A stretch of DNA of 64,000 nt from GCA-001856825 sp049965815 (GTDB lineage Archaea > Thermoplasmatota > Thermoplasmata > Thermoplasmatales > GCA-001856825), in NCBI GenBank assembly GCA_049965815.1, contig JBMFVV010000004.1:1-64000 (forward strand). The letters are read 5' to 3'. The notes below the pieces were generated by a model that ran no database searches, was not told the DNA's origin, and saw only the letters and a program-made list of their open reading frames with translations. Below, piece after piece: positions 35,273 to 42,730 of this stretch (position 1 is the stretch's first letter; each line of letters begins with the position of its first letter). Position numbers and translations under genes: made by a program.

Positions 35273-35809
35273 CTATCTCAGATGGATGTTTGCCAAACTG
35301 CGAGCTGCCCTGTAAAAGTTAGGATCTATTTCCAGACTCTTCCTGTACATCCTTTCTGCCAGTTTTTCCCTTCCAAGGCTTTCAAAAATCTGCCCTTTGA
35401 CAAAGTAAACATCGGCCTTTGGTGGCTTGGCTCTGGAAATTATCTTAAGGTCATCAAGTGCCATTTTAGGATACCCCATCATCGCAAGAGTGATGGCCCT
35501 GTTGAAATAGGAATCCACGGCTCTTCTGTTTCCAGTTTTTCTAAGGATTGCAATGGATTTCGAATAGAGTTCTATCGCCTCTGAGTATAGAGCATCTTCC
35601 ACCATCCCATTGGCGATCTCATAATATTTCCTTGATATCCTCCTTACTTTCTCCATCCTTTCCTTTTTGTTCTCCGGAGAAAATGCATCCTTTCCAAGCT
35701 CTTCTATCTGCCTCTCAACTTCAATTTCTTGTTTATCCCTCTCTAGGATTCTTTCCATCCTTTCTGGGTTGATCGCTGTTCCGATTGGAGATTGGTCTAA
35801 ATCTTTCAT
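35273..35809 (-). CDS. TPR-repeat protein
   Basis: The 178-residue protein opens with a charged coiled segment (ERILERDKQEIEVERQIEEL). Three to four TPR helix pairs follow, such as LYSEAIELYSKSIAILRKTG, SYFNRAITLAMMGYPKMALD, and KLAERMYRKSLEIDPNFYRA. It is soluble and probably a scaffold. It is a likely relative of the TPR protein at 21114. A strong palindrome is found 76-94 nt upstream. Confidence 0.75.
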   Translation of the reverse strand: MKDLDQSPIGTAINPERMERILERDKQEIEVERQIEELGKDAFSPENKKERMEKVRRISRKYYEIANGMVEDALYSEAIELYSKSIAILRKTGNRRAVDSYFNRAITLAMMGYPKMALDDLKIISRAKPPKADVYFVKGQIFESLGREKLAERMYRKSLEIDPNFYRAARSLANIHLR

Positions 35810-35884
35810 TATGGAAATAATCTGAATTCTTTATTAATAGATTTCGTACTCGGTTAAATAATTACAATATACTTTCAGTTTTAA

Positions 35885-35903
35885 ATAGACATTCAATGTC
35901 TAT
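35885..35903. repeat. Perfect 9-bp inverted repeat ATAGACATT-c-AATGTCTAT
   Basis: ATAGACATT (35885-35893) and AATGTCTAT (35895-35903) form a palindrome with a 1-nt centre, between two minus-strand genes. It lies about 42 nt past the stop of the upstream gene and 76-94 nt before the TPR start. It could be an operator for the TPR gene, given that a TATA-like TTTAAAA follows. A hairpin at the end of the upstream transcript is the other option. Confidence 0.45.
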
Positions 35904-35944
35904 CAATATAGCCGGTCTTTATACGACTAAAAACTTGACCAGAA

Positions 35945-36271
35945 CTAGATGCTATCCCTCTTGAATTCTATTCTTCCTTCCTCGAATGTGAGAGAATAGA
36001 TGTCGTTGACCTCGAACTTGATACCAAGAGATTCATATTCTTCATCCGTTAGTCTGAGAATCAGCTTCTGGTTTGGCCTGGATTGGAATCCTACAGTCTG
36101 AGTGATCCCCTTCATCAGGTCATTGATAAATTCCGGGCCGAGTGCGAAACTCTGTACCTGATGGTCTTTTTCTGGTATATATTCATCTAGGTCAATCTCT
36201 CTTCCACGTGTCCTTGACTCCTGATCATAGTATGATGAAATGTTGATAACTGTGACTTTCTTACTTAACAT
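35945..36271 (-). CDS. Hypothetical protein, 108 residues
   Basis: The 108-residue acidic protein reads as a mixed alpha/beta fold: VTVINISSYYDQESRTRGRE, then a helix EFINDLMKGITQ, then QKLILRLTDEEYESLGIKF and VNDIYSLTFEEGRIEFKR. The strands at the end resemble small beta-barrel or arcadin-like domains, but I cannot support a name. There is no signal or membrane segment. It sits between the TPR gene and the queG homolog on the same strand with gaps of about 100 nt each side. Confidence 0.65.
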   Translation of the reverse strand: MLSKKVTVINISSYYDQESRTRGREIDLDEYIPEKDHQVQSFALGPEFINDLMKGITQTVGFQSRPNQKLILRLTDEEYESLGIKFEVNDIYSLTFEEGRIEFKRDSI

Positions 36272-36369
36272 AAGTCAGGAACATAAATTCATATATCTAT
36301 TTGCGGGTAATGCCAATTGTTCCATGGCCGAATTCTAAATTGTCGTTGAAGTGGCAAGTCATTATCTTA

Positions 36370-37368
36370 TTATTTTCTCTCAATTTCAGATTCTAATAGC
36401 TTAGCTGCTTGTTTTCCTCTTACGTCTGAAAATTGTTTTGATGCCTCCCTTACTAGGTCTTCTCTGTTCGCATTGTATAATGCAATAATCGCGTTTCTTG
36501 CAAGTCCCTCGTGCGCTGCCCTTCTGATTGCACTCTTTCTGTAGTTGTCATCGAACGTTCTCTTGTCCATAAAGGCAATGTCCTCAAGTTTCAGCTTATT
36601 GGAGAACTGGTTGTGATTCACTTCCGGGATAGACGATTTTTTATTTCCACCATTCCACGGGCAAACATCGTTGCAAATGTCGCATCCGAAGATCATATCT
36701 TTCATACGGTTGGAGATGTAGGAAGGAATGACCCCCCTGTTCTCAATTGTCTGGTAGGAAATACATAAATTTGAATTGATAGTCCTGTTTAGGTTTATTG
36801 CCCCGGTCGGACAGCTTTCAATGCATCTCGTGCAACTACCGCACAGATCAGTTGAAGGCATAGATGGTGAATCCAAAGCAATATCTGTTATTGAGACGCC
36901 TAGGAATGTGAATGACCCCAAGGCGGGATGAATGAACATTGAATTTCTTCCAATCCACCCGTTCATTGAGTTCGTGGCCAGATTTCTTTCGCTGATAGGG
37001 CCAGTGTCAACGTACGTTCTGTATTCGTTCCTGAACAGACCATTCTCAATCATGAATTTATCTATGATCTTGGGAAAGAATCGGTGATAATCCTCGAAAC
37101 AGGCATATTTTGCTATTCGTCCATATCCTTCCTTTGTATGAACTTCGCTCTTATAATTCAACAAGAAAACAACTATTGATTTAGATTCTCTCATGAGGAG
37201 TGAAGGGTCAACTCGTTTCTTGATACCATCATCGCTTGATAGGTAAGACATTGATCCATGAAAACCCAAACTCAACCACGTTTTAAAAATGCTATTATTA
37301 TTCATTTTAACCCTGATGGAAGAGTACTTCAAGTCAGACGGAATGGATATTTCCTGGTCCAGTAGCAC
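36370..37368 (-). CDS. queG: Epoxyqueuosine reductase-like protein (QueG family)
   Basis: The 332-residue protein has the QueG layout. The cobalamin-binding reductase domain shows YVDTGPISERNLATNSMNGW, where Asp of VDTGP is the proposed acid, then IGRNSMFIHPALGSFTFLG. Two 4Fe-4S motifs follow, CGSCTRCIESCPTGAI and CDICNDVCPW. A C-terminal HEAT-like helical region includes YRKSAIRRAAHEGLARNAII. QueG reduces epoxyqueuosine in bacterial tRNA using cob(II)alamin. The start is GTG. Archaea normally make archaeosine rather than queuosine, so the substrate is uncertain. It is divergent from the AIR-synthase-like gene. Confidence 0.82.
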   Translation of the reverse strand: MLLDQEISIPSDLKYSSIRVKMNNNSIFKTWLSLGFHGSMSYLSSDDGIKKRVDPSLLMRESKSIVVFLLNYKSEVHTKEGYGRIAKYACFEDYHRFFPKIIDKFMIENGLFRNEYRTYVDTGPISERNLATNSMNGWIGRNSMFIHPALGSFTFLGVSITDIALDSPSMPSTDLCGSCTRCIESCPTGAINLNRTINSNLCISYQTIENRGVIPSYISNRMKDMIFGCDICNDVCPWNGGNKKSSIPEVNHNQFSNKLKLEDIAFMDKRTFDDNYRKSAIRRAAHEGLARNAIIALYNANREDLVREASKQFSDVRGKQAAKLLESEIERK

Positions 37369-37434
37369 TCTGAGCTATGAGAATTTAACTTTAAAACTTA
37401 CCCATCTATTTATTGCAGTTGATTATTCTCAGGA

Positions 37435-38355
37435 GTGGATATCGGGAAGGTGGGACTGAAGGAGATAAAGGGCATCCTGACAAGAAACAGAGAAGCTATC
37501 ATGGAGAGTAACGTGATAGGTTCAGACTTCTCATTCTTGAAGCAAGGTACAATGAACTTAATTTTCAAGATAGAACCGATGGTGTTCTATAAATCGTTTA
37601 CAATTTTTGAAAATTCTCTCCTATCTGTCATATTCCCGCTCAATGACTTTCTCACATCAGGAACGTGGCCTTCAATTGCAATGATAGACTTTGAAAAGCC
37701 AGTTAATGCTGGAAACGAATTCTATGATTATGTGGACGGTATTTTCAAGAACCTGATGGATAGGAATATAAAGGTAGCCTCGGGGCACACCGGGAGCTAC
37801 GGAAATCTTAACTATGGCGTGGCTGGTACCATGGCCCTTCTAGGGCTTAAGAAACCAATATTCAGTTTCAAGAGAGTTAAGGACGATGATTCATATTATT
37901 TCTTGGGGACAATCGGTAACGAGCTATCGTTCTTCAAGCACAAAGGTAAACGGGGCAGTGGAATCAGCCCACTGGATCTATCGGTAGAAAGGTACGTGAA
38001 GGAATTGATAAGGATCAGAAGCATTGTCCATTATATACATGATATATCTGAAGGAGGATTGATGCGGGCCCTAATGGAGATATCCCAGCTCGTTAAATCC
38101 GGGTTCAACGTCAGTTCACAGGACCTCCTGAGGGCGTCAGCTAGAGGGATAGAAGAATGCGGCACTGGAATATTTTCAGCGAGTTCTTCAGGTTCTCTCA
38201 TAGTAAGCGTGGACTCGAAAGGGAAGGAAGAGTTTGAAAGGGTGATGATTAGAAATTCTTGGCCAATGTTCGAAATAGAAAGGACGAGGGGGGGAATTAC
38301 GGTTGACAAGAAGAAAATGAATGATAAGGACGGCATTTTGGAATTCCTTTCGTAG
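37435..38355 (+). CDS. AIR synthase-related protein (PurM/HypE/ThiL superfamily)
   Basis: The 306-residue protein shows the two-domain ATP-binding fold of the AIR synthase superfamily. The central stretch VASGHTGSYGNLNYGVAGTM and the C-terminal VHYIHDISEGGLMRALMEIS and GIEECGTGIFSASSSGSLIVSV are typical. The usual N-terminal D-x-G metal motif is not clear, which sets it apart from PurM, ThiL, SelD and HypE. The reaction is unknown. The start is GTG, preceded by CAGGA. It is divergent from queG. Confidence 0.65.
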   Translation: MDIGKVGLKEIKGILTRNREAIMESNVIGSDFSFLKQGTMNLIFKIEPMVFYKSFTIFENSLLSVIFPLNDFLTSGTWPSIAMIDFEKPVNAGNEFYDYVDGIFKNLMDRNIKVASGHTGSYGNLNYGVAGTMALLGLKKPIFSFKRVKDDDSYYFLGTIGNELSFFKHKGKRGSGISPLDLSVERYVKELIRIRSIVHYIHDISEGGLMRALMEISQLVKSGFNVSSQDLLRASARGIEECGTGIFSASSSGSLIVSVDSKGKEEFERVMIRNSWPMFEIERTRGGITVDKKKMNDKDGILEFLS

Positions 38356-38447
38356 ACTGTATGGTCTGACACATAGTAGATTAATCCTCGAGAAGGTTCT
38401 AATTATTGGATACTAACTAATTTATATTAACATTTAATAAACGCACA

Positions 38448-39275
38448 GTGAAAATAGACGGATATCAACTGATGATTGCCAGTGACGGGACGTTCAAGCT
38501 TGATGGTGGTGCAATGTTTGGAGTTGTACCTAAACCTATCTGGGAGAAATACTTCAAATCTGACAATAACAACAAGATAACTCTTGCCACAAATGTGCTT
38601 GTGATATTAAAGGACAAGAACGTTGCGCTCGTAGACCTGGGAATGGGAAACAAGTTTGATAGCAAGTTAGAGAAGGTCTATGAGATCAGTAGAACAAAAA
38701 CTCTTCTGGAGGATCTTGCAGAAAAGGGGATAGAGAGGGACGATGTGACGCATGTTCTCTTCACCCACGGACATCTGGATCATACTGGATGGGCCACGAC
38801 ATACAATAAAGAAGTTATTGAACCAACTTTTCCAAATGCAAGATACTTCATGCAGGAAGATACACTAAAAGAGATAAGAGAACCTAATCAGAAGACGAAA
38901 CCGAATTACAACTATCTGAATTTTGAGAATATAGACAGGCAACTGGAACTTCTGAATGGGGATGAAGAAGTATTTCCGGGCGTAGAACTTGTTAAGTCAG
39001 GAGGGCATACCAAGGGACATCAAGTCGTCATATTAAGGGTCGGCAATGAAACTTTTACATACTTCGGGGACCTAATTCCAACTTCAGCACACATAAAACC
39101 GGCTTACATCATGGCATACGACCTGTACCCAATGGATACATACTTCAAGAAAATAGATATGCTTCAGAAGGCATATGAAGAGAACTGGACATTATTCTTT
39201 GAACACGATCCTGCAGTGCCTGTTGCAAAAATCACAGATACAGAGAAGTACAGTCTTACTCCTATTTCATTCTAA
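38448..39275 (+). CDS. Metallo-beta-lactamase-fold hydrolase
   Basis: The 275-residue protein has the HxHxDH metal motif in VLFTHGHLDHTGWA (near residue 104), a third His in VKSGGHTKGHQVV and Asp in TYFGDLIPT. This order matches the lactonase-like branch of the superfamily. The substrate is unknown; lactones or thioesters are candidates. The start is GTG with a TATA-like TTTATATT about 25 nt upstream, so it is probably leaderless. The stop interlocks with the acyl-CoA dehydrogenase stop. Confidence 0.83.
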   Translation: MKIDGYQLMIASDGTFKLDGGAMFGVVPKPIWEKYFKSDNNNKITLATNVLVILKDKNVALVDLGMGNKFDSKLEKVYEISRTKTLLEDLAEKGIERDDVTHVLFTHGHLDHTGWATTYNKEVIEPTFPNARYFMQEDTLKEIREPNQKTKPNYNYLNFENIDRQLELLNGDEEVFPGVELVKSGGHTKGHQVVILRVGNETFTYFGDLIPTSAHIKPAYIMAYDLYPMDTYFKKIDMLQKAYEENWTLFFEHDPAVPVAKITDTEKYSLTPISF

Positions 39276-40405
39276 AAGCTGACTCCACCATTCTTCAATG
39301 CCTCTCGCGAAATGATTACCCTCTGAATTTCGTTCGTGCCTTCATAGATCTGAGTAATCTTTGCCTCCCTGAATCTTCTTTCTGTTGGGTATTCTGCAGT
39401 AAAGGCGTGGTGTCCAAGTAGCTGTACAGCCTCCTCGGTGATCTTCACAGCAGAATCACCTGCCTGCAGTTTTGACAGGGAGCTGAGAAGGGTTGGATCC
39501 CTTCCCGCCTCAGCAGTTTCAATGGATTCGTTGTATTTTGCTACAGAAGAGTGTAGAAGATTGACCATGTCCGCCAGCTTGAAGGACATTCCTTCTCTAT
39601 GACCACCCTTTTGTTGCTCTGCAAATTTGATGACATCTCTAATTGCTCCTTCTGAGATGCCTATTGCTTGAGAGGCAATCCCGATCCTTCCCACATTCAG
39701 GGTGTCCATTTCGATTCTAAAACCCTCGTTGAATTTACCTACGATCTGCTCCTCACCAACTTCCACATTGTCCAACAGTACTTCTGTGGTGCTTGTTCCC
39801 CTAATGCCCATCTTCTTGAACTCTTTACCTATGGAAAGACCACTCATCTCCTTATCCAAAGCAAAGAGGGTAATCCCGTGGTGCTTCTTTTCCCTGTCCG
39901 TAACAGCAGAAGCAAGGAAGAATTCAGCCTCTGCTCCATTTGTGATGAATGTCTTCCCACCATTCAGTATGAACCCATTTCCCTTCCTGATGGCAGTAGT
40001 CTTAATAGCCGCAGCATCAGATCCAGCACCCGGTTCAGTTATAGCCAGAGCGCCTATTGTCCCCCTGGCAACTCTGGAAAGATACTTCTGCTTGAGCTCC
40101 TCCGTACCATATTTCAGGATGGGCTCCCCGAAAAGGGAAACTGTAACGTCCGGTATAAGTGATGTCGAAGCGCACTCCCTTGAAATAATTCTGATGCTTT
40201 CCATCAGTGTTCTCAGTGATAAACCCAGACCACCATATTCACGCGGAATGTAGATACCAAATACTCCAATCCTCCCCATTTCCTCTATGAGATCATCTGG
40301 GAAGGAAGATGCCTCATCTACTTCTGAAGCCCTCTCCCTGACTGTAGAAGTGGCGAAATCCTCGACTTCTTTCAGTTTTTCTTTCTCTGAAACTCCTAGA
40401 TTCAT
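39272..40405 (-). CDS. Acyl-CoA dehydrogenase
   Basis: The 377-residue flavoenzyme oxidises acyl-CoA to enoyl-CoA. Family motifs are YGGLGLSLRTL, IGALAITEPGAGSDAAAIKT (FAD and substrate loop near residue 118), FILNGGKTFITNGAEA and the C-terminal catalytic Glu in QIYEGTNEIQRVIISR. Chain-length preference cannot be read. It is a single gene. Its upstream end faces the xerA promoter. Confidence 0.92.
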   Translation of the reverse strand: MNLGVSEKEKLKEVEDFATSTVRERASEVDEASSFPDDLIEEMGRIGVFGIYIPREYGGLGLSLRTLMESIRIISRECASTSLIPDVTVSLFGEPILKYGTEELKQKYLSRVARGTIGALAITEPGAGSDAAAIKTTAIRKGNGFILNGGKTFITNGAEAEFFLASAVTDREKKHHGITLFALDKEMSGLSIGKEFKKMGIRGTSTTEVLLDNVEVGEEQIVGKFNEGFRIEMDTLNVGRIGIASQAIGISEGAIRDVIKFAEQQKGGHREGMSFKLADMVNLLHSSVAKYNESIETAEAGRDPTLLSSLSKLQAGDSAVKITEEAVQLLGHHAFTAEYPTERRFREAKITQIYEGTNEIQRVIISREALKNGGVSF

Positions 40406-40496
40406 CTATTTCCGTTATGGTATGTTGAAAATTAATCTTCCCTATTTTGCAATATCTGACAAAAGTCTTATATTTGTCTTATGTATATATTCAAAA

Positions 40497-41360
40497 ATGA
40501 GTGAAATAATATCTGAAAAATTGAACAGCAACGTGACAGACAACTTCAGGAATAGGTTATATGCCAACGGGAAGAGCAGGAACACTGTGAAGATGTACGG
40601 CTATATTGTTGAGCAGTTCCTGAATTTTATTGAATTTAATAAGGAGGCAATAACGCTCGAGAGCATCGAGGCATTCAAGGAGTACCTAGCAATAGAAAAG
40701 GGGTACTCCAAATCCACTATCTACCTTTACATAAGGGCACTCCAGTCATTCATTACTTTCATTGGACTGGAGAACATAGGGCATCTGAAGGCACCGAAGA
40801 GACCGCAAAAAGTGCCAAACTATCTAATGAGTGACGAAGTATCCACTATAATTTCCAATTGCAGAACTTTAAAGGAGCGCCTGATAGTGAAACTGCTGGT
40901 ATATACAGGAATAAGAGTTTCAGAGCTCTGCTCCATAAGGATCCAGGACATAGATATCAACAGCAAGACGTTGAAGATAAGGAATGGGAAAGGTGATAAG
41001 GACAGGCTGGTAGTATTTAGCGAAAAGGTTGTGTCTGATCTCCGGCTCTACATTACGGAAATGAGAAATATTAGGGGCAGAAGCGATTTCCTGTTCCCTA
41101 CATCGAAGAGTAAGAGGATTTCTCCCGTAACCATTGAACGTGTTGTGAGAAACATCGTAAGGAGATCAGGAATTCCTAAAAAGGTTACCCCTCACACTTT
41201 CAGGCATACGTTTGCAACTTCTCTACTCAGAAACGGTGCAGATCTCAGGATCATACAGCTGCTATTAGGCCATGCAAGCATCAGTACTACTCAGATATAC
41301 ACGCATATGGACGATAGGGCGCTAAAGATGGGATATGAAAAATTCATACCTAGTTACTGA
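40497..41360 (+). CDS. xerA: Tyrosine recombinase XerA
   Basis: The recombinase has 287 residues from the ATG at 40497. It has an N-terminal SAM-like core-binding domain (RNTVKMYGYIVEQFLNFIEF) and the catalytic residues Arg (YTGIRVSELCS), Lys (GKGDKDRLV), HxxR (HTFRHTFAT), His (LGHASIS) and nucleophile Tyr (TTQIYTHMD). It fits archaeal XerA, which resolves chromosome dimers at dif. The frame is open upstream to 40287, but that part is antisense to the acyl-CoA dehydrogenase. TTATATTTG about 26 nt before 40497 marks a leaderless start. I did not find a dif-like site next to it. Confidence 0.93.
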   Translation: MSEIISEKLNSNVTDNFRNRLYANGKSRNTVKMYGYIVEQFLNFIEFNKEAITLESIEAFKEYLAIEKGYSKSTIYLYIRALQSFITFIGLENIGHLKAPKRPQKVPNYLMSDEVSTIISNCRTLKERLIVKLLVYTGIRVSELCSIRIQDIDINSKTLKIRNGKGDKDRLVVFSEKVVSDLRLYITEMRNIRGRSDFLFPTSKSKRISPVTIERVVRNIVRRSGIPKKVTPHTFRHTFATSLLRNGADLRIIQLLLGHASISTTQIYTHMDDRALKMGYEKFIPSY

Positions 41361-41435
41361 GCAGCCATTACTTCAACATTCATCTGCCGAAACAGGAACC
41401 TAATAATACCACTAGAACATCCAAAGTCAAGGGTA

Positions 41436-42092
41436 ATGTTGATGGACAAGAAGGAACAAGTTGCAAAAGAGGCTCTCAATTTCTTGACCCAAGGCAATGT
41501 CGTTGGGCTCGGTTCAGGAACGACCGCATCAAAATTCATCAATATTCTTGGAAGTAGCAGCCTGAAAGAGAAAATTGTGGGTGTCGCAACTTCACTATCT
41601 TCTGAAAAACTAGCAAGGGAAGTTGGGATAAAGATAGTTGACATAGACTCTGTTGACTGGATAGATGTCACCGTCGACGGAGCGGATGAAGTTGACACAG
41701 ACTTGAACATTCTTAAAGGAGGAGGTGGCCAGCTTACGAGAGAAAAAAAGGTTAGAAACAAATCAAAGAATTATGTGGTTATAGTTTCTGATGAAAAAGT
41801 TGTGCCAAAGATACCTTATAAATTTCCAGTTCCGGTAGAAGTAATCCATTTTGGCCATGAAACCACTAAGAAGGAGATAGAGTCCCTCGGGATGACCTGC
41901 AGGATCAGGGAGGGCTTCGTAACAGACAATGGAAATCTGATCTATGACTGCACCCAGAATGAAAAGGTTGACCTCCAGCTACTGAACAAACAGATAAAGG
42001 AAATTACGGGAGTAATCGAAACAGGTTTGTTTCTTGGAGGTAAAAAGACTGTACTGGTCTCAGATGGAACAGATGTTAAAATTTTAAAATAA
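41436..42092 (+). CDS. rpiA: Ribose-5-phosphate isomerase A
   Basis: The 218-residue enzyme interconverts ribose 5-phosphate and ribulose 5-phosphate. Motifs are VVGLGSGTTASKFI (near residue 23), SLSSEKLARE, WIDVTVDGADEVDTDLNILKGGGGQLTREK (catalytic Asp, Glu and Lys), and DNGNLIYDC. The start is ATG at 41436 or ATG 41442. The weak GGGTA directly before the first ATG gives little help. Confidence 0.93.
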   Translation: MLMDKKEQVAKEALNFLTQGNVVGLGSGTTASKFINILGSSSLKEKIVGVATSLSSEKLAREVGIKIVDIDSVDWIDVTVDGADEVDTDLNILKGGGGQLTREKKVRNKSKNYVVIVSDEKVVPKIPYKFPVPVEVIHFGHETTKKEIESLGMTCRIREGFVTDNGNLIYDCTQNEKVDLQLLNKQIKEITGVIETGLFLGGKKTVLVSDGTDVKILK

Positions 42093-42103
42093 TGTGATTT
42101 ATA

Positions 42104-42475
42104 TTAAATAACTAAGTTTTGTATCTGCCCAAGTACGTTCTGCATGTCGGATATCTTCTTTCTTTGTTCTTCTTCTAGCTCCTTAACTATTTCATTGAAT
42201 GGTTTCGCAAGTCTGTATCCGTGAACGGGTCTCCCTTTTCCCTCTTTTTTGATATCCCTTTTCATTATCCAACCATGTTCCTTCAGAATTCTCATCGCAA
42301 TTGAAACTTCAGGCTGTCTGAGATTAGCATTTTTTTCTATCTCTACCGAGGTAGTTTCCTGTCTCCCCTTCATATAGACAAGTGCCTTGGAAACATTCCT
42401 AGGCACGCCCATCTGGATAAGTAACCCAGCTAGCTTCTCGTCCTCAGCGGTAAATCCGTCCATCATACGAGTCAT
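42104..42475 (-). CDS. Winged helix-turn-helix transcriptional regulator
   Basis: From the ATG at 42475 the protein has 123 residues (the frame extends to 42505). It has a wHTH of the archaeal MarR/TrmB-like type: MGVPRNVSKALVYMKGRQ, NANLRQPEVSIAMRILKEHG as recognition helices, and a basic wing KRDIKKEGKGRPVHGYRL. A C-terminal coiled helix (EEEQRKKISDMQNVLGQIQ) is probably for dimerisation. A TATA-like TATAAATATGG about 20 nt before 42475 supports the inner start. Its target is unknown; nrdJ is the divergent neighbour. Confidence 0.8.
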   Translation of the reverse strand: MTRMMDGFTAEDEKLAGLLIQMGVPRNVSKALVYMKGRQETTSVEIEKNANLRQPEVSIAMRILKEHGWIMKRDIKKEGKGRPVHGYRLAKPFNEIVKELEEEQRKKISDMQNVLGQIQNLVI

Positions 42476-42658
42476 TATAAAAATTCCATATTTATATTTT
42501 ATCAAATTTATTAAGTTTATTTTTTACTATTACAATTTTTAACTTGAGGAATTCCGCTCCCTGAACAAATATGATAGCGTATCTACAAACAACCCCGTTC
42601 TGAATACATAGGTCATTTAGCTAGTAATATATTAATTCCAACTGATAAATACTATCAA

Positions 42659-42673
42659 CTCTTTGATAAAGAG
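42659..42673. repeat. Small hairpin CTCTTT-gat-AAAGAG upstream of nrdJ
   Basis: A perfect 6-bp inverted repeat with a 3-nt loop, 58-72 nt before the nrdJ ATG and within the region divergent from the HTH regulator. It may be an operator or a leader hairpin. I saw no cobalamin riboswitch consensus here. Confidence 0.3.
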
Positions 42674-42730
42674 GTATTCGCAAAAACGTATTAGTACGAC
42701 TAAGATTAGCTAAGAATTACAGTGATTTGA

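Noticed and set aside
40287..40496. N-terminal extension of XerA
   Set aside because: It is antisense to the acyl-CoA dehydrogenase, while a TATA box and family length support the ATG at 40497.
41361..41435. dif site next to xerA
   Set aside because: No 28-bp site with the expected inverted arms could be recognised in the short gap.
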